From NCBI RefSeq assembly GCF_022581195.2, contig NC_061460.1, forward strand, positions 11,009,501 to 11,073,500: a DNA stretch of 64,000 bases, written 5' to 3'. The notes under the pieces were generated by a model. The model was not told where the DNA came from and ran no database searches. It saw only the letters and a list, made by a program, of their open reading frames with translations. How positions within the stretch are numbered: position 1 is the stretch's first letter; each line of letters begins with the position of its first letter. The position numbers and the translations under genes are program-made. Of this stretch, positions 22,601 through 35,305 are shown piece by piece. The stretch comes from Helicoverpa zea (taxonomy: Eukaryota > Arthropoda > Insecta > Lepidoptera > Noctuidae).

Positions 22601-25600
22601 CCACTACCTGTATTGTTTAGAAATAAAAAAATAATCTAAACAATTTACCAAACTATGTTGACTTAAGTAACTCAAATGGAAATGGAACCCTGATGGCAGT
22701 TTTAAACAATTTTGTTGTTACTGTGCGTTTTGTAGTTGCTTCAGGGTGCAGTAAAATCAGTCTATTTTGCCATAAAAAAATTGTGATTGCATAAATGGTT
22801 TAATTACGTGTCTCTGTTAACACGTTAACAATAAACAATGCAAGAAATACCTGAAGGGAATAAAAGAAAAATTCTTTTTCCCCAGGAAAAGCTGGTGGTT
22901 GGTCACAATATGCTACTAGATGTTCTTCACACCTTGGGCCACTTCTTCCAACAGCTGCCCGGTGACTACACCTCGTTCAAAGAGTTCACACATTGTATGT
23001 TCCCCAAGTAAGATATTCTTTTTATTTATTTGTTATGGTAAGCTTGTATAAACCTTATAGTGAAACAGAGAATATCAGCTATATCGGGTGTGTCGTTCAT
23101 AATCACATTAAATGAAATGCGTTAATATACTGGTTAATATATGTCGATTAACACCAAGAAAAAAGAAAAATACGTGAAAATAAAAAAATGCATTTTTCAA
23201 ACAAAGTAAATAGAATAAAAATGTGCGAAAATTAGAACACCATATAGAAGTCAGTCATTACAAACAGCTGAAATTCTCCCTTGAAAACTGACAGCTGTCA
23301 ACTGATCAAAACATTCGATACTTCTAACTTTATCTCTGCTTTACACATGATGTTGTAAATTATGAAAACGAAAAATGAGTCCTGTGGCTAAACCACTGAA
23401 TGGATTATGTTATTTTTTTTACAATTCGCTATAGAATATCATGAAGTACATGTGATAGAATTTAATGTGATTATGAACGACACACCCGATATAAATATAA
23501 AGAAGTATCAGATTTTGTTCGTTTGATTGTTCTCAAGGTTCTGAAACTACTGAACCAGAATAACTCTTTCATTGTTGGAAAGCTAGACTATCCCCGAGTT
23601 ACATAGGTTATTATATTGTCCGGGTAGGGTAGAAATCGTGGGTAACAGCTAGTTTAATATAAAAAAGTACACTTAGCAGAAGTAGATATTTGTATTACAT
23701 ACGTAAGATTTACGTATTTAATTCTTCTGCGGTCAAAAGTATATAAAGGCAAAAGCGAGTGTTATGCAAGTAGTGTTTACATACAAAACGATTAACCTAT
23801 TTTCTTGGCTATATATCTCGTTCGCAATACAAAAATCAATTATTATTTTCAGATTATTAGACACAAAGTACATGTCGAGTTTGCCGCCGTTCAAAGACAA
23901 GCTCAATTCCAATGTGCTGCCAGAGTTGTTGGCTACCCTCACTGAACCGCCCTTCACTTTGCCTAAAGTTGGTGAGTTTGCGCTATATTCATTCATTGTT
24001 TTAGGAGCTGTATCATCAGACAATCAAATAGAGAATTTACTAAAACTGTTCGAATTTGTTACACAGTACTAAGCTCAACAATTTTGAAGAGACTTGAAAA
24101 ACTAATCGATATTGATCTTTATTACCCCTCTTAGTTGTCCAAATTCCCACACATGTCCTAGGATTATTCTGGCTATGTTGCTAATGATTAACTCAAACCA
24201 TATTTTATGACTTCAGCTTATACGTGTCTTTATTAAATTCAAATTCCTTAGGCTTGCTAGAAGATTGTGGCTATTTCCACTTACACAAAAATAAATCCAG
24301 TTACAACACAGTAATGCCTTTGTTTCTTTTCCCAAAATATTCCTAAATTTACTGCCTAGTTATAAAGTCCCATTTCTACTCCACATGTGGTAAAGCAAAG
24401 TCTACAATGACACAAGAGTCAATTCAATATTCAACCCTACACCCTTAAACATAAAGTCCAAATTCATCCACAGATTCACTCGAAGGCCGCGGCTACTCTC
24501 ACCTAGACGAGAAGGAACACGAGGCGGGTTACGACGCGTACATCACCGGACTCTGCTTCCTGGCCATGCACGCGCATCTGTCGCGCATGCGCGGCGACGA
24601 CTCCATACGATTGGTGCCACAGTCGGCCACGTTGAAACCTTTCTTGAATAAACTCTTTTTGGCAAGAACGGCGAGGCAGGATAGTCCGTATATTAACTTG
24701 GTGGGGGCTGATCGTGAGTATCTGTGTTTTATATATTTTTGTAATAATAATTATTTATTTATCCACTTTATCCTGTTTAAAGTTATACATAGATTTGTAG
24801 TCAAATTGTAGCTGAGTAGCAGTGGTTTTCTTGGTGCAACTACCTAACTGACCTCTTCAACCCAGTTGGACTGACTGGTTTCCAGTCTTGTTGGCTTCCG
24901 ACGACCAGTGCAGGTGTACTTAGCCACAGGCTCCATATAGAAAAGTATAACCAAGAAATATTAGGTCCTAATGTCTGAAGTTTACGTAAACTTCAGTATC
25001 CATTTAAGTGTTTAGCGTTATTGGAATTATTACTATATATTAAGTGCCCAATTTAAAGTATTTTTGTTTCAGCGACCCCGCCTCGTGATCACGTGTTCCA
25101 CCTCATATTCCCGAAGGAATGGCAGAGGAGCGACCTCAACCAGCTGTTCAGTCCTTTCGGTAAACACATTGGCAGTTTTCTTACCAGATTTACTTGTACA
25201 GACACCATCAAGACAACCTACCCGAATCTGTCAAATGTTACCAATCGATTATAACCTTCCACTATTGCGATAAGGTTGAAAATGTATTGAGGATGTGTTG
25301 AATTTTATGGATTGACTTAGATTCATGTCCTGTCTGTGCAATGTGATTCTAATTTAGTACACAAATTATTTTTTTCTCAAAAAAATCTCTAGAAAGACAA
25401 ATAAGTACTTTTATATGAACAGATGTTTAATTCTCAAATGTTTTTTTCGCCCTTTATATTCTTGATGGATTTTATTGAATGCATGCTGTAATATAACTTA
25501 GTATATCAAAATGGCACAGAGGCTTTTTAGCCATGTACGGAAAGTTGTTCAATCTTGACTCGGGTGACATAGCGGGCGGAAGATAGTTAAAAGTATTTGT

Positions 25601-26935
25601 AGTCTTTTATTTTATTTTCCCTATCATACAATAATGTACCTTATTCCAGGCGCAGTAACAGTGCATTTCCTAGACGACACGTCGGCGTACATCGGGCTGG
25701 ACCGCCGCGACCAGGCGGCTGACGTCATGCGGGCGCTGGCGAAGAACGGACGCGTCACGCTCACTCCCTATGTGAAGTATAAGAGCCAGGCTGGTGGGGA
25801 TGCTGAGGTAAATTATATTTATTTTTGTATGAATATAGAGCTTTTTGGGCATATTGTAGTGGTTAAAAGGGGACTATAATTAAATATTATTGAAAAAAAA
25901 AATGTTACTGGGAAGAAGTTCTAAGAGTTTTGTGAAAGGGTTTATTTAAGGGTATATTTCAAAAGGGAAATTACATAAAATTTCGGTTAAATTGCAAAAT
26001 TCTTTTATAGTAAAAAAAAAAAAACATTTATTAAATTATTGACAAGAATATAAAATACTATTTGTTTACGGGTGATCAATTTTATACAAATTGTTCGATC
26101 GACTTTCTGTATTTTAAAATGAAACTATAAAATGTGCTTAAATAGCCGCAGATTAGAGTCCTAGTCCTAGTCCTAGATCCCATGGGATTGACATACCGTC
26201 ATCGGCATTGTCCATCTCTTTTATTCATCTCTGAGTTACTCTTTGGAAGGGACTGGCCACCAACAAAAAGGTTTTAAGCTCCCAAATGTCAAATGAACAT
26301 GACACCTGTCATTTAAGTAAACGTCGTTGTAGTTTCGATTTCCAAAGCGTGAAGCAAAGGTGTTTTACTGTACAGCCAGTAAGCCGATGTCAGTATTAAG
26401 TCCCATGTTGGCGGCGAATGTATTAGAATTCGTTTTTTTCTCCTATTTGCCCCATCCTGGGCCGGCTGAAAGCAAGTAAGTATAAGTACTGACTTTTTAT
26501 TTTTCCAAAAGTTAGTATACATTTTTATTTTTATCAGGAAATTGATTATAATATCACCTCAAATTTTTCGAGATAATTATGTACTTTATGGAAAAATAAA
26601 AAATAAATGGCTTTACTGCTCAAAAATAATGTCCTAGTCGTTTTTTGGTCATAAAAATAACTAAAATTTGAGAATCATTGGCAACCTGCTTATTCCCTAC
26701 ATTATAACCTTTTATTTGGTTTAAAAAATACTTGAAGTTGACTATGATTTGTCCACAGATGGCGCTACGGGGCGAGCGAGCCAAAACGGATACGTATAAA
26801 CTAATGTTCGTATGTGTTTTCATGTTCTCGATAGCTCTGTTAGTGTTATACTGCTGCAGTAACTATTTGACTTCGTCGGTAGTCAGGGATATTGTAGACG
26901 CTATCATTATACTGCCAGAGAAGAAAGAACTTTAG
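19668..26935 (+). CDS. PNLDC1: PNLDC1/Trimmer, PARN-like piRNA 3'-end trimming exonuclease
   Basis: Eleven exons: 19668-19686, 19760-20110, 20410-20542, 21750-21905, 22445-22571, 22886-23007, 23853-23971, 24474-24713, 25073-25159, 25650-25807 and 26759-26935. They total 1689 nt in frame, 562 aa. The DEDD nuclease core is complete: D28 and E30 in IDAEFTGL (the same numbers as in human PARN), D274 in GHNMLLDVLHT, and H358/D363 in HEAGYDAYITG. Residues 519-538 (LMFVCVFMFSIALLVLYCC) form a C-terminal membrane anchor that PARN lacks and PNLDC1 has. In silkworm, Trimmer sits on the mitochondrial surface with Papi and trims pre-piRNA 3' ends before methylation. Introns 3, 4 and 6 carry MITEs or SINEs. 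The start Met leads directly into the conserved N-terminus. Confidence 0.95.
21053..21145 (+). repeat. 3' part of a tRNA-derived SINE (PNLDC1 intron 3)
   Basis: The segment shares ttctccgtgtgagaggagg, gtgcccag and agtgggacgataaaaa with the fuller copy at 35306-35591. It has A-rich insertions and is 5'-truncated or diverged. Confidence 0.7.
21261..21524. repeat. 36-bp perfect inverted repeat pair in PNLDC1 intron 3
   Basis: Bases 21261-21296 (atatcgactgcaagcaagca...) and 21489-21524 are exact reverse complements, about 190 bp apart. The right arm abuts a separate MITE at 21525. This suggests an inverted duplication later hit by the MITE, or one compound element. Confidence 0.75.
21525..21668. 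mobile_element. 144-bp MITE with 19-bp perfect terminal repeats
   Basis: Both ends are GGCCTTACTACAAAAACTT in inverted orientation, with a second imperfect pair inside (acttgtctaaaaa / ttttttagacaagt). The whole unit can fold as one hairpin. It has no coding capacity. Confidence 0.85.
21980..22262 (+). mobile_element. tRNA-derived SINE with 10-bp target duplication (PNLDC1 intron 4)
   Basis: AATGAGGGTG flanks both sides (21970-21979 and 22263-22272). Near the 5' end a pol III B box, GGTTCGATTCC (21994-22004), is visible. The 3' end is a short (ATC)n run, a tail style shared with lepidopteran LINEs. A perfect duplication suggests a fairly recent insertion. Confidence 0.85.
23082..23491. mobile_element. 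410-bp MITE with TA target duplication (PNLDC1 intron 6)
   Basis: The terminal inverted repeats are about 33 bp, starting TATCGGGTGTGTCGTTCATA and continuing atcacattaaat, with a TA dinucleotide on each side, as made by Tc1/mariner transposases. The interior is AT-rich and has no ORF of note. Confidence 0.85.
24795..24930. repeat. Probable repeat fragment in PNLDC1 intron 8
   Basis: The words caactacctaactgacctc, ttcaacccagttgg and ggcttccgacgacc resemble lepidopteran LINE/SINE 3' segments. No ends or target duplication are visible, so the assignment is tentative. Confidence 0.35.
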
Positions 26936-28564
26936 GTTTTACAAACGATATTAATCGAGAATATTCTCCATCTTGTGGTCGGTACCAGATGTAAAATTTG
27001 CATTTCCAACATATCATATTCTTACCATAATCAATCATATCTTTCCATTTTCGATAATCTAAATAATATCGACATTTTCAACTTGTCCGTTCCGTTCTCT
27101 CTAAATATCGATAAATCGACTGAACAAGTAGAATTTTGTTTTATAGACTTTCTTACCGGGATCTCATTTTTGAAACTAGTTGTCTAAACTACGTGACTCC
27201 ATAATAATAAGTGTACCTCTATCCTTGTGATTACATCGTTATTTTTCCTTTATTAATATTAGCTGTAAAACAGCAATATATAGCAGCATACAGACGCGTA
27301 ACCAACTTTGCGTAGTGGGAACGCGTAGTCTGTATGTAGCTTTAGAATAAGCGTAGACCTAAGTTGATCCTGTTTTTTTGGTGAAAGAGCGTGAATGTAA
27401 GTTTATTATAATATTCAATAGATGTGTGTAGAGGCATGTGTGTATCTAATAGTTATTTTAGCTCTCGAATAATCGGTATTATTATTTTTATAATTAAACG
27501 TCGCTCGCATTTATTATTCAGTTCTCTATAGGCTATTCAATGTTGTACCTAGTTTTTAAATTGTAGTGGTTCTTCCTATTTGTTAGACTGCTTGCATGTT
27601 TGTCTGTCATGCCTATTTAGCAACAGATTTCTTTGTGCGTCTAATGTTTATAGAGAAAGCAAACTTTAACCTGCATGTTTTTGGGGTTTAAGCTTGGGTT
27701 AATTAAAAAAGCTTTGGCCAATGGAAAGCTCAACTATCCTAACTTTTTAAAAGTGTTTTGTTCTTAAGTGTTGTTAAGAAGGGGTTCTGCTAATAAGGGC
27801 TTAAGTTTTGTATTTACTTTTGCATGTCTCATGCTTGTTCGTTCGTTTGTATTCCATGTTCACTAAATGTCGACACTTATATTTATAGTAGGATAAGCAA
27901 ATAGTTACTAGTTCCTGTGACGTTTATTATTTATTAGCAGTAGTTATCACCGCTGTGTATAGGATAGTTCAATAAATACTGAACGCACAATTTTATTATT
28001 TATTTTTTTCTTCCCAACAATTTCTATGCCAAGTTTCATCAGAATCTATTAAGTAGTGGCATGAGAAAGAGTACTAAATATTCATACCTGCATATAAACA
28101 TGCATTTGTAATATCCGTAGGATACTCATCATTATCCACCTGTTTAGTGTCCCAATATGAGGTCATATCTGAATAACGATTTTGGATAGCAGGTAATTTA
28201 TATTTTAGAAAGCAGGCAGCAAAAAAAAAAAACAATTTTGAGGAGTTTTAGAAGACAAAATATAATGAAATTAATAGATTTACTCATTCACATAAACAAT
28301 GAATAATTTTAAGTCGAGCGCTCTAAATTCAGAATTTATATTTATACCTACGGCGCGTTTGTAACAAACCACTTTGGGGAATCCCCAGATAAAAATCAAC
28401 AGAGTTGCCATGCTATAAAAAGTAGGCACAAATCTTTAAAATTATAGAATTTTATTCAGCCGTTTCACCGCCAAAGAGTCATTATACATACATACCTAGG
28501 ATATTCATATTATTTATTTTCATTCTTCAATATTATACAGTAGGTGTTACAAAATGGTCAATCT
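26936..28564 (+). other. PNLDC1 3' UTR and intergenic spacer
   Basis: The first 1 kb is AT-rich 3' UTR ending at an AATAAA (27971-27976). It includes a small hairpin at about 27284-27342 (gcatacagacgcgt pairing with acgcgtagtctgtatgt). The remainder to the P-like element shows no gene. Confidence 0.5.
27971..27976 (+). terminator. Polyadenylation signal of PNLDC1
   Basis: AATAAA lies about 1.04 kb after the stop and is followed by a T-rich stretch (ttttattatttatttttttc). Earlier alternative signals cannot be excluded. Confidence 0.6.
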
Positions 28565-28572
28565 ATTTTGCA

Positions 28573-29542
28573 CATAGATATAATATTACTAAACAAGATT
28601 GCGCACGCTCAAAATATATATTTACGAAAATGAACTCTATTCTAACGCAATAAGGTACTAAATTGGTTGCATAATACACAGAGGCAAATCCGAGCCGAGA
28701 GGGATAGTTCGAACGGAGGCTGTTTGTCTCTTTCTAACACCTTGCCAGCATAAAAAAATGTTGTGATCAAAAGTTTTGTCTTCCCAAAAACAATTGAATC
28801 ACTTATATTTTTATCTTATTTTAACAATTGTAAGTCAACAAATTAATAACAATCGCATTAATTTATTCGTATTTATTATTAAAACATAAACACCATAAAT
28901 TTTTATTTTGCTTTTTTTTATTTTCTAGCGGTAACCCTGAACATTCTTGGCGCGTAATCAGCATTTAAAATTTTGTTTATATTTTTTTGTATTAAATCAA
29001 TTTAAACTATTAAAATGGTGAAAAAGTGTTGCGTTTCTACTTGCAAAAGTGAATCCTATGGTGGTTGCAATATATCGTTCCACAGGTTAGCTAATAATAA
29101 CGTTTTCGTAAACCAAACAACTAGGGTGCCCATGAATTCTTGTAACGAGTCAAAATATGGGTGATGGATTTTAAAACTGTTGTACTATTGTTATAGCTTC
29201 CCAAAAAATGAAGAAAGGCGACATAAATGGCTCAGCAGTCTATATATGAAGTAGAAATACAAAAAAAAACAGTCTTCACTTCGAATCTTCCTGCTTTTAT
29301 ACTGCTAATTTCCGCTAATTATTAAAAGCCTTTATTAGTATCTTAAGGTCACAAACTGCGTAAGTTAAAACTTCAATACTAATCTGTGTTTAATAATCTT
29401 AGCAAATTCGGATTTGTCTCACATAGCTTAATCTCATAGTCACCCTATTAGAAAGGGACAGACAGCCTCCGTACTAACTGTTTCACTCGGCTCGTTTTTT
29501 GGGTTTATATGCGCAGTCCTGTTTACTAATATTATGTCTATG
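28573..29542 (+). mobile_element. P-element-like transposon remnant, 970 bp
   Basis: The element is flanked on both sides by the 8-bp repeat ATTTTGCA (28565-28572 and 29543-29550). The ends are inverted repeats beginning CATAGATATAATATTA at the left and CATAGACATAATATTA at the right. Further homologous blocks follow inside: a GCGCA block, then gagccgag and cggaggctgt with gtctgtccctttctaa. The interior encodes the start of a THAP zinc-finger domain (separate entry). P-element transposases begin with a THAP domain, and P elements duplicate 8 bp and have ends starting CA, so the three lines of evidence agree. The transposase catalytic region is absent. Confidence 0.85.
29015..29254 (+). pseudogene. 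Two-exon THAP-domain fragment of a P-like transposase
   Basis: The first exon (29015-29085) starts ATG and encodes MVKKCCVSTCKSES..., then GGCNISFH. After a 111-bp intron with GT-AG ends, exon 2 (from 29197) gives S-F-P-K-N-E-E-R-R-H-K-W-L-S-S-L before an in-frame stop at 29252-29254. The two N-terminal cysteines, the FHxFP motif and the following Trp are the signature of the THAP C2CH zinc finger. The second Cys and the His of the finger and the C-terminal AVPTIF-type motif are missing. A weak GT after 29250 could splice onward, but no further exon is seen. Confidence 0.75.
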
Positions 29543-29550
29543 ATTTTGCA

Positions 29551-32500
29551 TTACTTTCCGGGAAAATCTCGACCACATCATTTTAATACCGTAAATTATA
29601 ATAAAACCGGGCTATACAGGACAGCTTTAACCGACCTATATAAATGGTCCATAAATAATCTTACCGTACACATACAAGCTTAGCTGTGAATCTACTTTGT
29701 TTTAGCGGACCCAACCACCGCTATTGTACGCCGCGATTTAGCGGATCGTGAGAAGATATCACTAGTGTGTGTCGCTCTTTGTGGGTAGAGAGACTGTCTG
29801 TAATTAGTGGGAATAGTGCAACAATTTAAAATATGAAATTAGATATTTATTATTGATTTTATAGGATTAGATAGTGGTATTTGCGGGTTTTAAACCTATC
29901 TGGCCCATATTTTTCTATTTCGATACCAAATTGAATGTAGTCTCAATATAGTGAAGTTTGAAGTTGTCGCAATAAATATTTGAAGTTTGAAGTAGTGTCT
30001 CTATCCACTGCGTTTTTGATAGAGTTCACAGTTAAATGGAGGATAGTAAGCTTTCTTAGCTTCGTAAGCTTTTGACATTGTACATTCATTAACATCTGTA
30101 TTGGGTTGTATAAAATTTCACGAATATCAATAACACCTGATGAGATTTAACTCCCCATACTGCTCACCTTACTAATCAACTCTAAAGACAGAACCCCCCA
30201 TTTACACCAAGACCACACACTACCTTGATAACATTTCATTCCACGCTGGCACGAACAAATAGGCCTAACTATCCCATATTATATTTATCCGTATATATCC
30301 CGGTATCGTAGTAATAGATGTTGCCCTACTCGGTAGCCGGGACAATGGCGCGTGGCGATACCGGCGACCCGGCGACCTCGCGTGCGCGCTTCCGCCATCT
30401 TGCATTTTAATGCGCCCGCGCACCGCCCCATTTGCATACCTAAGACGTGTGCGATGATATTTTATTCTCATTTAGTTTACTTATTTACGTAAATGGAACC
30501 TTGGATGTTTGTTTTGTTTGCTGTTTGTTGTTTGTGGTTGTGGATTGCATTTAATTGTTTTGCGTTTGTTCTTTATTGTTTGGGATAGGTGAAAGATGAG
30601 CTGGTTTTGGTGTTACATATTTGACGATTATAACTCTACGTCTAACGCCTCCATTTTGTACTGAAAACTTTGTTAATTTCATAACTGCAAAAGCATTCGA
30701 TGTAGTTAGAAATCTCCTCAATAAAAGACGATCTAAAAGAAGACCAAACTTTTTGCTAATTGCTACAGAAATGAAAACATGCATGAACAATATCAAATAC
30801 AAACCCTGTACAAATCGTGGCTGTCCATTCTTTCCCTTTCATATCTAAGCATGTCAACTACTATTAACATTTTACCACACAGTTCATAAATATCCTCGTA
30901 CCTCGTATTTGCATGCGCCACCGACGGAGATTTTGAGATTTCCGCCCACAACCCGCTTTATGCCTTCCCTGTCTATTTGGCAAATCTTTTAAGTCCTATT
31001 ATGGTGTTTTCTGAATAAGTTGTGCGTGTTCCTCCCCAAAATTGAGCCGACTTTGATGTTTTGCCTTTGATCTTAGGTACTGTGTAGGAAGTAAGAACTT
31101 CTATCTACCTATGCATGCAGAATTTTGTTATGCCAAATGTGGGCTGTTATGGATGGATTTTATCTTTGTCATTTGGGAAGATAGAGAGGTCGTGTGATTT
31201 GTTTGATAGTGTATGCGGTATCTTTCTGATAGGGGCAAATTTAGTGTATGTATAATCTTATTAGTCTTTCAAATGCACCAGAATATAAACATAATGTAGA
31301 GGAAAACGTATTAGGAATAAATGACCATCCAGGACCAGTCTTTCATTACCAATGACCAAAGTTTGAGATCCAGTAGTTTTTTTCCAACCAATTAATTTGC
31401 ATACCCACTAATCGATTACCCAAGTACATCACCAACCTTGCCCTATTACAGCCAACTTTCGCTGCCTTCCACTACAAAAACCGCTCGCTCCCATCAAAGA
31501 TGCATACGCTTATAACCATTAAAGGTATATACTCCATACTCCTTACCATCGCTACCAGGAATCCATAGGAACAGACAAGTGCATAGATAAAGGCTCAAAA
31601 GCCTTATAAAAACCCCCGTGGCCGCAATCTGGAGGTAGCCTCGTAAACTGGCGCGATGCATCGCTCGTGCCGATGATATCGGGCTAGCTGACTTACGTCG
31701 TGAGCCAAAGATTAGAGTACGCAGAAGCGAATCGATCATCTCGGTTTGGTTCTATTGTTTTGGTGATATTGCTAGAGATAGAATATTGTAAGGGTGTTTA
31801 ATTCAAAGATCATTCATTTGTCGACAGACAGTTTGAAATTATGTTAAGGCTCTGCCAAATGTATTTGATACAATTTTCTATTTAAAATAATTAAACTGTA
31901 GCGTCCTGTGGAAAAATACTTCCACATTATTTTATGACTTGAAAATGGCTACCCTTATGGCAAATAAAATAAGTAGACAGACAAGAATCACATAATTTAA
32001 ATACATAAACAATCCAGCACAAATCCTAAAATGTACCATACACAATAGGCAAAAACCGATAGCCTACCAATTATAAATCGGGCAACGAAACCGCACTGGT
32101 GGTCTGTCATTAATCAGTTGATCTTTGTTTCGCACGCGCCGAACTAGGTCGTTCGCGCCTCGCCGGAGATAGTGACGACGGTAGTTGCACATTCTACCTG
32201 ATTTAATAGCTCGTGATGTGGCCACATGCTAATGTATAGAACACTGGTCGATCACGCGATAATTGCGGATTAAATTTATTGTTTGTTTTAAGGCTTGTTT
32301 CTTGTAGGTTAATGGGGGGTAGATTGATAAGGGAATTTGGGGCTTACTTTCTTAATATACCAGCGTACAAATCTATAAGTTTCATATCATGAATAGATTA
32401 CCTAAATGTAGCATGAACAATTCTGCTAGTCCTTTTTTCCGCGTACAAAATATCCATTCAGGGTCTTAGTTTTTCATAATCATCATCGTCATCCTCCTGT

Positions 32501-35128
32501 CCTGATCCCAATTTTAGTTCGGGTCTTCTATCTGCCGTCATCTCACAAGTACCATTTTTTCTTACCATATCGACGTTCACGCAATCCATCTCAGTTCTTC
32601 ATGATGATGTAGCTATGTAGTAACTGTGATCCCTATCATAACAGTTCTTTGCACGCATTTAATACAGTTACAAATTCCCTTATCCCACTTAGCAACAAAT
32701 CAAAGCTGTCATAAATTAAGTGCATTAACTGCACTCCTGCGCATTTCCATTTCTAAAGCTTAATCTACACTTTGTAAGACTGAAACATACGGAGCCGTTG
32801 AGCCGGCGGCGGCGGAGTTCGCGACAATAAATCGCGACCATCGTCGGGTGGTGGCATTAGTATCACGTCAGCGAATAAAGTGCTGGATACACGGGGAGAT
32901 TTTTGGTTACAGCTTCTGTTATTTGAATATTATGATAAAGTGACACCGGTTGTGTGAATGGAAGTCATCATGGATCTGTTTTGGGGATACCTATACCTAA
33001 TCTTTTGAATAATGGTCATATAATCTGACCTCTATATATTTTCTCCTGGTTTACTAAGAGTTGTTATCAATCGGCGAAAAGTTATGCACCGCTTGGTAAT
33101 ATCTGCTCTGCATTTTGCATTTTTGTAAGGAAATGTTTATTCTCCTATTAAAAAATTTTACGAAGTCATCACCCCTCTTGACTCTTTAGTCGTTTTTTTT
33201 ATTCGCTAAATGTGTCTCAAACAATATATATTATGGTTTTAATACGTGGTTATACACAAGTACCAGGATATCTTTTCAAAATCACCCTGTAATTTCAAAA
33301 CCTTTTAAAACACAATACTTCTCCCATCCACCGAATTCATCTCTCACAAATCGCTTAGTGTGTCCCCACAGTAGTTTGAAGCCGTGCGCTCGCGCAGCTA
33401 TTGCCGCTATCATTCACCTTTTGTTTCTGTGGCACGTGCGCCTGAGTTCCTTCTCTGACTAATACCTTGAAGCCACTCGCTTTAGATCTTATAAGACTCC
33501 CGTGTAGATCCCCGTTGAATCGTGAAAGAGTGTCATTTGTCACCACTCCCTGTAGGACTTTGCCCCTTTATTGTAGAGAAATGAATGGATGAAATATGAG
33601 GTTGGAGTTTTTAGTTTCTGGACTGGTTACGGGGGTCCTTTAGTGTGGTTCAGTCAAATTAAATTGTTTAGGAAAATGTGAATTGCTATCGCGAATTACT
33701 GTTTTATTATTTGGTGTTTATGTATATGTTGTATATATCATACTAGCGACAAGCCCCGGCTCGTAAATCCCTCGTACTGTATTATGAAAACCGCAAGAAA
33801 TTCGCGTGCGTTATTCTATAGGTTTTTTGTGTTCTTTTCTGCAATACGAACTTTAAACTCTAAGACAAATACAAGTCTAATTACCCCGATTTGCCTGCAC
33901 TAGTAAGTGAACAAACTAAGAAAATAAATAGCGTTAAATCTTCTGCCTAAAGGTCACACCAGCTTGTAACCGACCGTTCTGCGAAATTAACGCTTCGTTT
34001 AAAGTCGAGGTTCAAGACGACAGCGCGACAGGTCGCTCTAAACGTGTAAGGATTTCTTTACACGTTCCATTCTACGGTAAGATTAACCCCGGGATTGTAA
34101 GTTCATTAAGTGAGCGGTCCTAATGGATAGACAATGCGGTTTTGTTTTGTGGATTGAGTTATTTAGAGGTGATGTTGGTTTTTGAAGCTGTTAAGTTTCA
34201 AGGGTGTGTATAGCGTGAAAGGTGACGAAATGTTACAAAATTGCTCGAAAAATGTTGGTAGTGAAGATTTCACATCCGAGATAAATAAGTCTCTATCCTA
34301 GTTTCTGATTTTAAGTTCATAAAGTTTCAATTAACTTCGCCAATGCTGATGTCGTATCAAGACAGTTTTAATCAATACCAAACTGCTAAAGATATCCTGA
34401 CGACAGATGCGATGACTTAGAACAGGTGGCTAATAAACAACTATTAATTTACTCGCAACATCCGAGCACTTGTGACCTCTCATCCGAAGCCCTAATAAGG
34501 ATCTGCTATCAGGTCTCGATAGGTACATTCGCACATCGTATCTCGGTAAATCCCTTTCGTCTTGTCGCCTGCTCGCTGTCATCGTCTGGCACCTAACGGG
34601 GCGCTTTCGATATAAGCGATATTCGCTTTGCGTCGCCGACCAGATAACTATCTTAGAATCTCATTAGCTAATAGCCAATTAAGTTGAGCGACGTGTCCGG
34701 GCCGTTTTGTCAATGACATTTCGAGTTTTACGTATTTGGGCCCGCTTTGGGCGCGACAACGCTTGTCAAATGATCGTCAATTACTGCGCTCGCGTCGGTC
34801 GGGGGCGACGTGAACTCTTGAGTGTGAATGTCGTTTGAATGTGATTTCGTGTGCTGTCTGCTTTTATAATGTTTGGAGTGATGGTAGCATCTTAAAACCT
34901 TTGATCTCTAAAAGTCTTCAAAGGTTGGATAAACTATAATTTGAACTTATGGGGAATCTCAAGCTCACTAATATTTTTTGTGGAAACTTTGCAATGTGAT
35001 TGCGTTTTCGCTGACGGATTACTAACATTCCACAAAACATTAACAAGCAATAAAACCTCAAACAAAACACGACTACATAAAAAAAAGGTCAAGTGCTACA
35101 CTAGAGATGCATCTACGTAGCTTCGAAG
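29551..35128. other. Gene-free region with GC-rich islands, part 1
   Basis: No coding exon is supported. In the AT-rich background, islands of 100-300 bp stand out by CpG content: 30340-30440 (including cgccatcttg, a PHO/YY1-type core), 31600-31720, 32090-32200, 32790-32880 and 34500-34820. They lack the tails and terminal repeats of transposons. I read them as candidate cis-regulatory modules. An old repeat fragment lies near 33735-33800. Confidence 0.45.
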
Positions 35129-35275
35129 TAAAAATGCGCGCTAACAATGTGAGATTTGTGCGGCAGTGATCGACCGTGCGCACGCGACGGACCGATGTGT
35201 CGCTCGACGCGCGATTAGCTCGCCTTGTTAGTACGCGCTCGGCGTACATGACGGCTAAACAAGTGCACAATTTTG
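35129..35275. promoter_or_regulatory. GC-rich element, copy 1 of a duplicated pair
   Basis: This CpG-rich block shares with 35647-35765 the words ggcagtgatcga, accgatgtgtcg, gcgattag and gccttgttag in the same order and spacing, about 80% identical by eye. It has no ORF conserved between the copies. Function unknown; regulatory role inferred from composition. Confidence 0.6.
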
Positions 35276-35305
35276 TTTAATTCCCATTAATATATTCCCA
35301 TTAAA

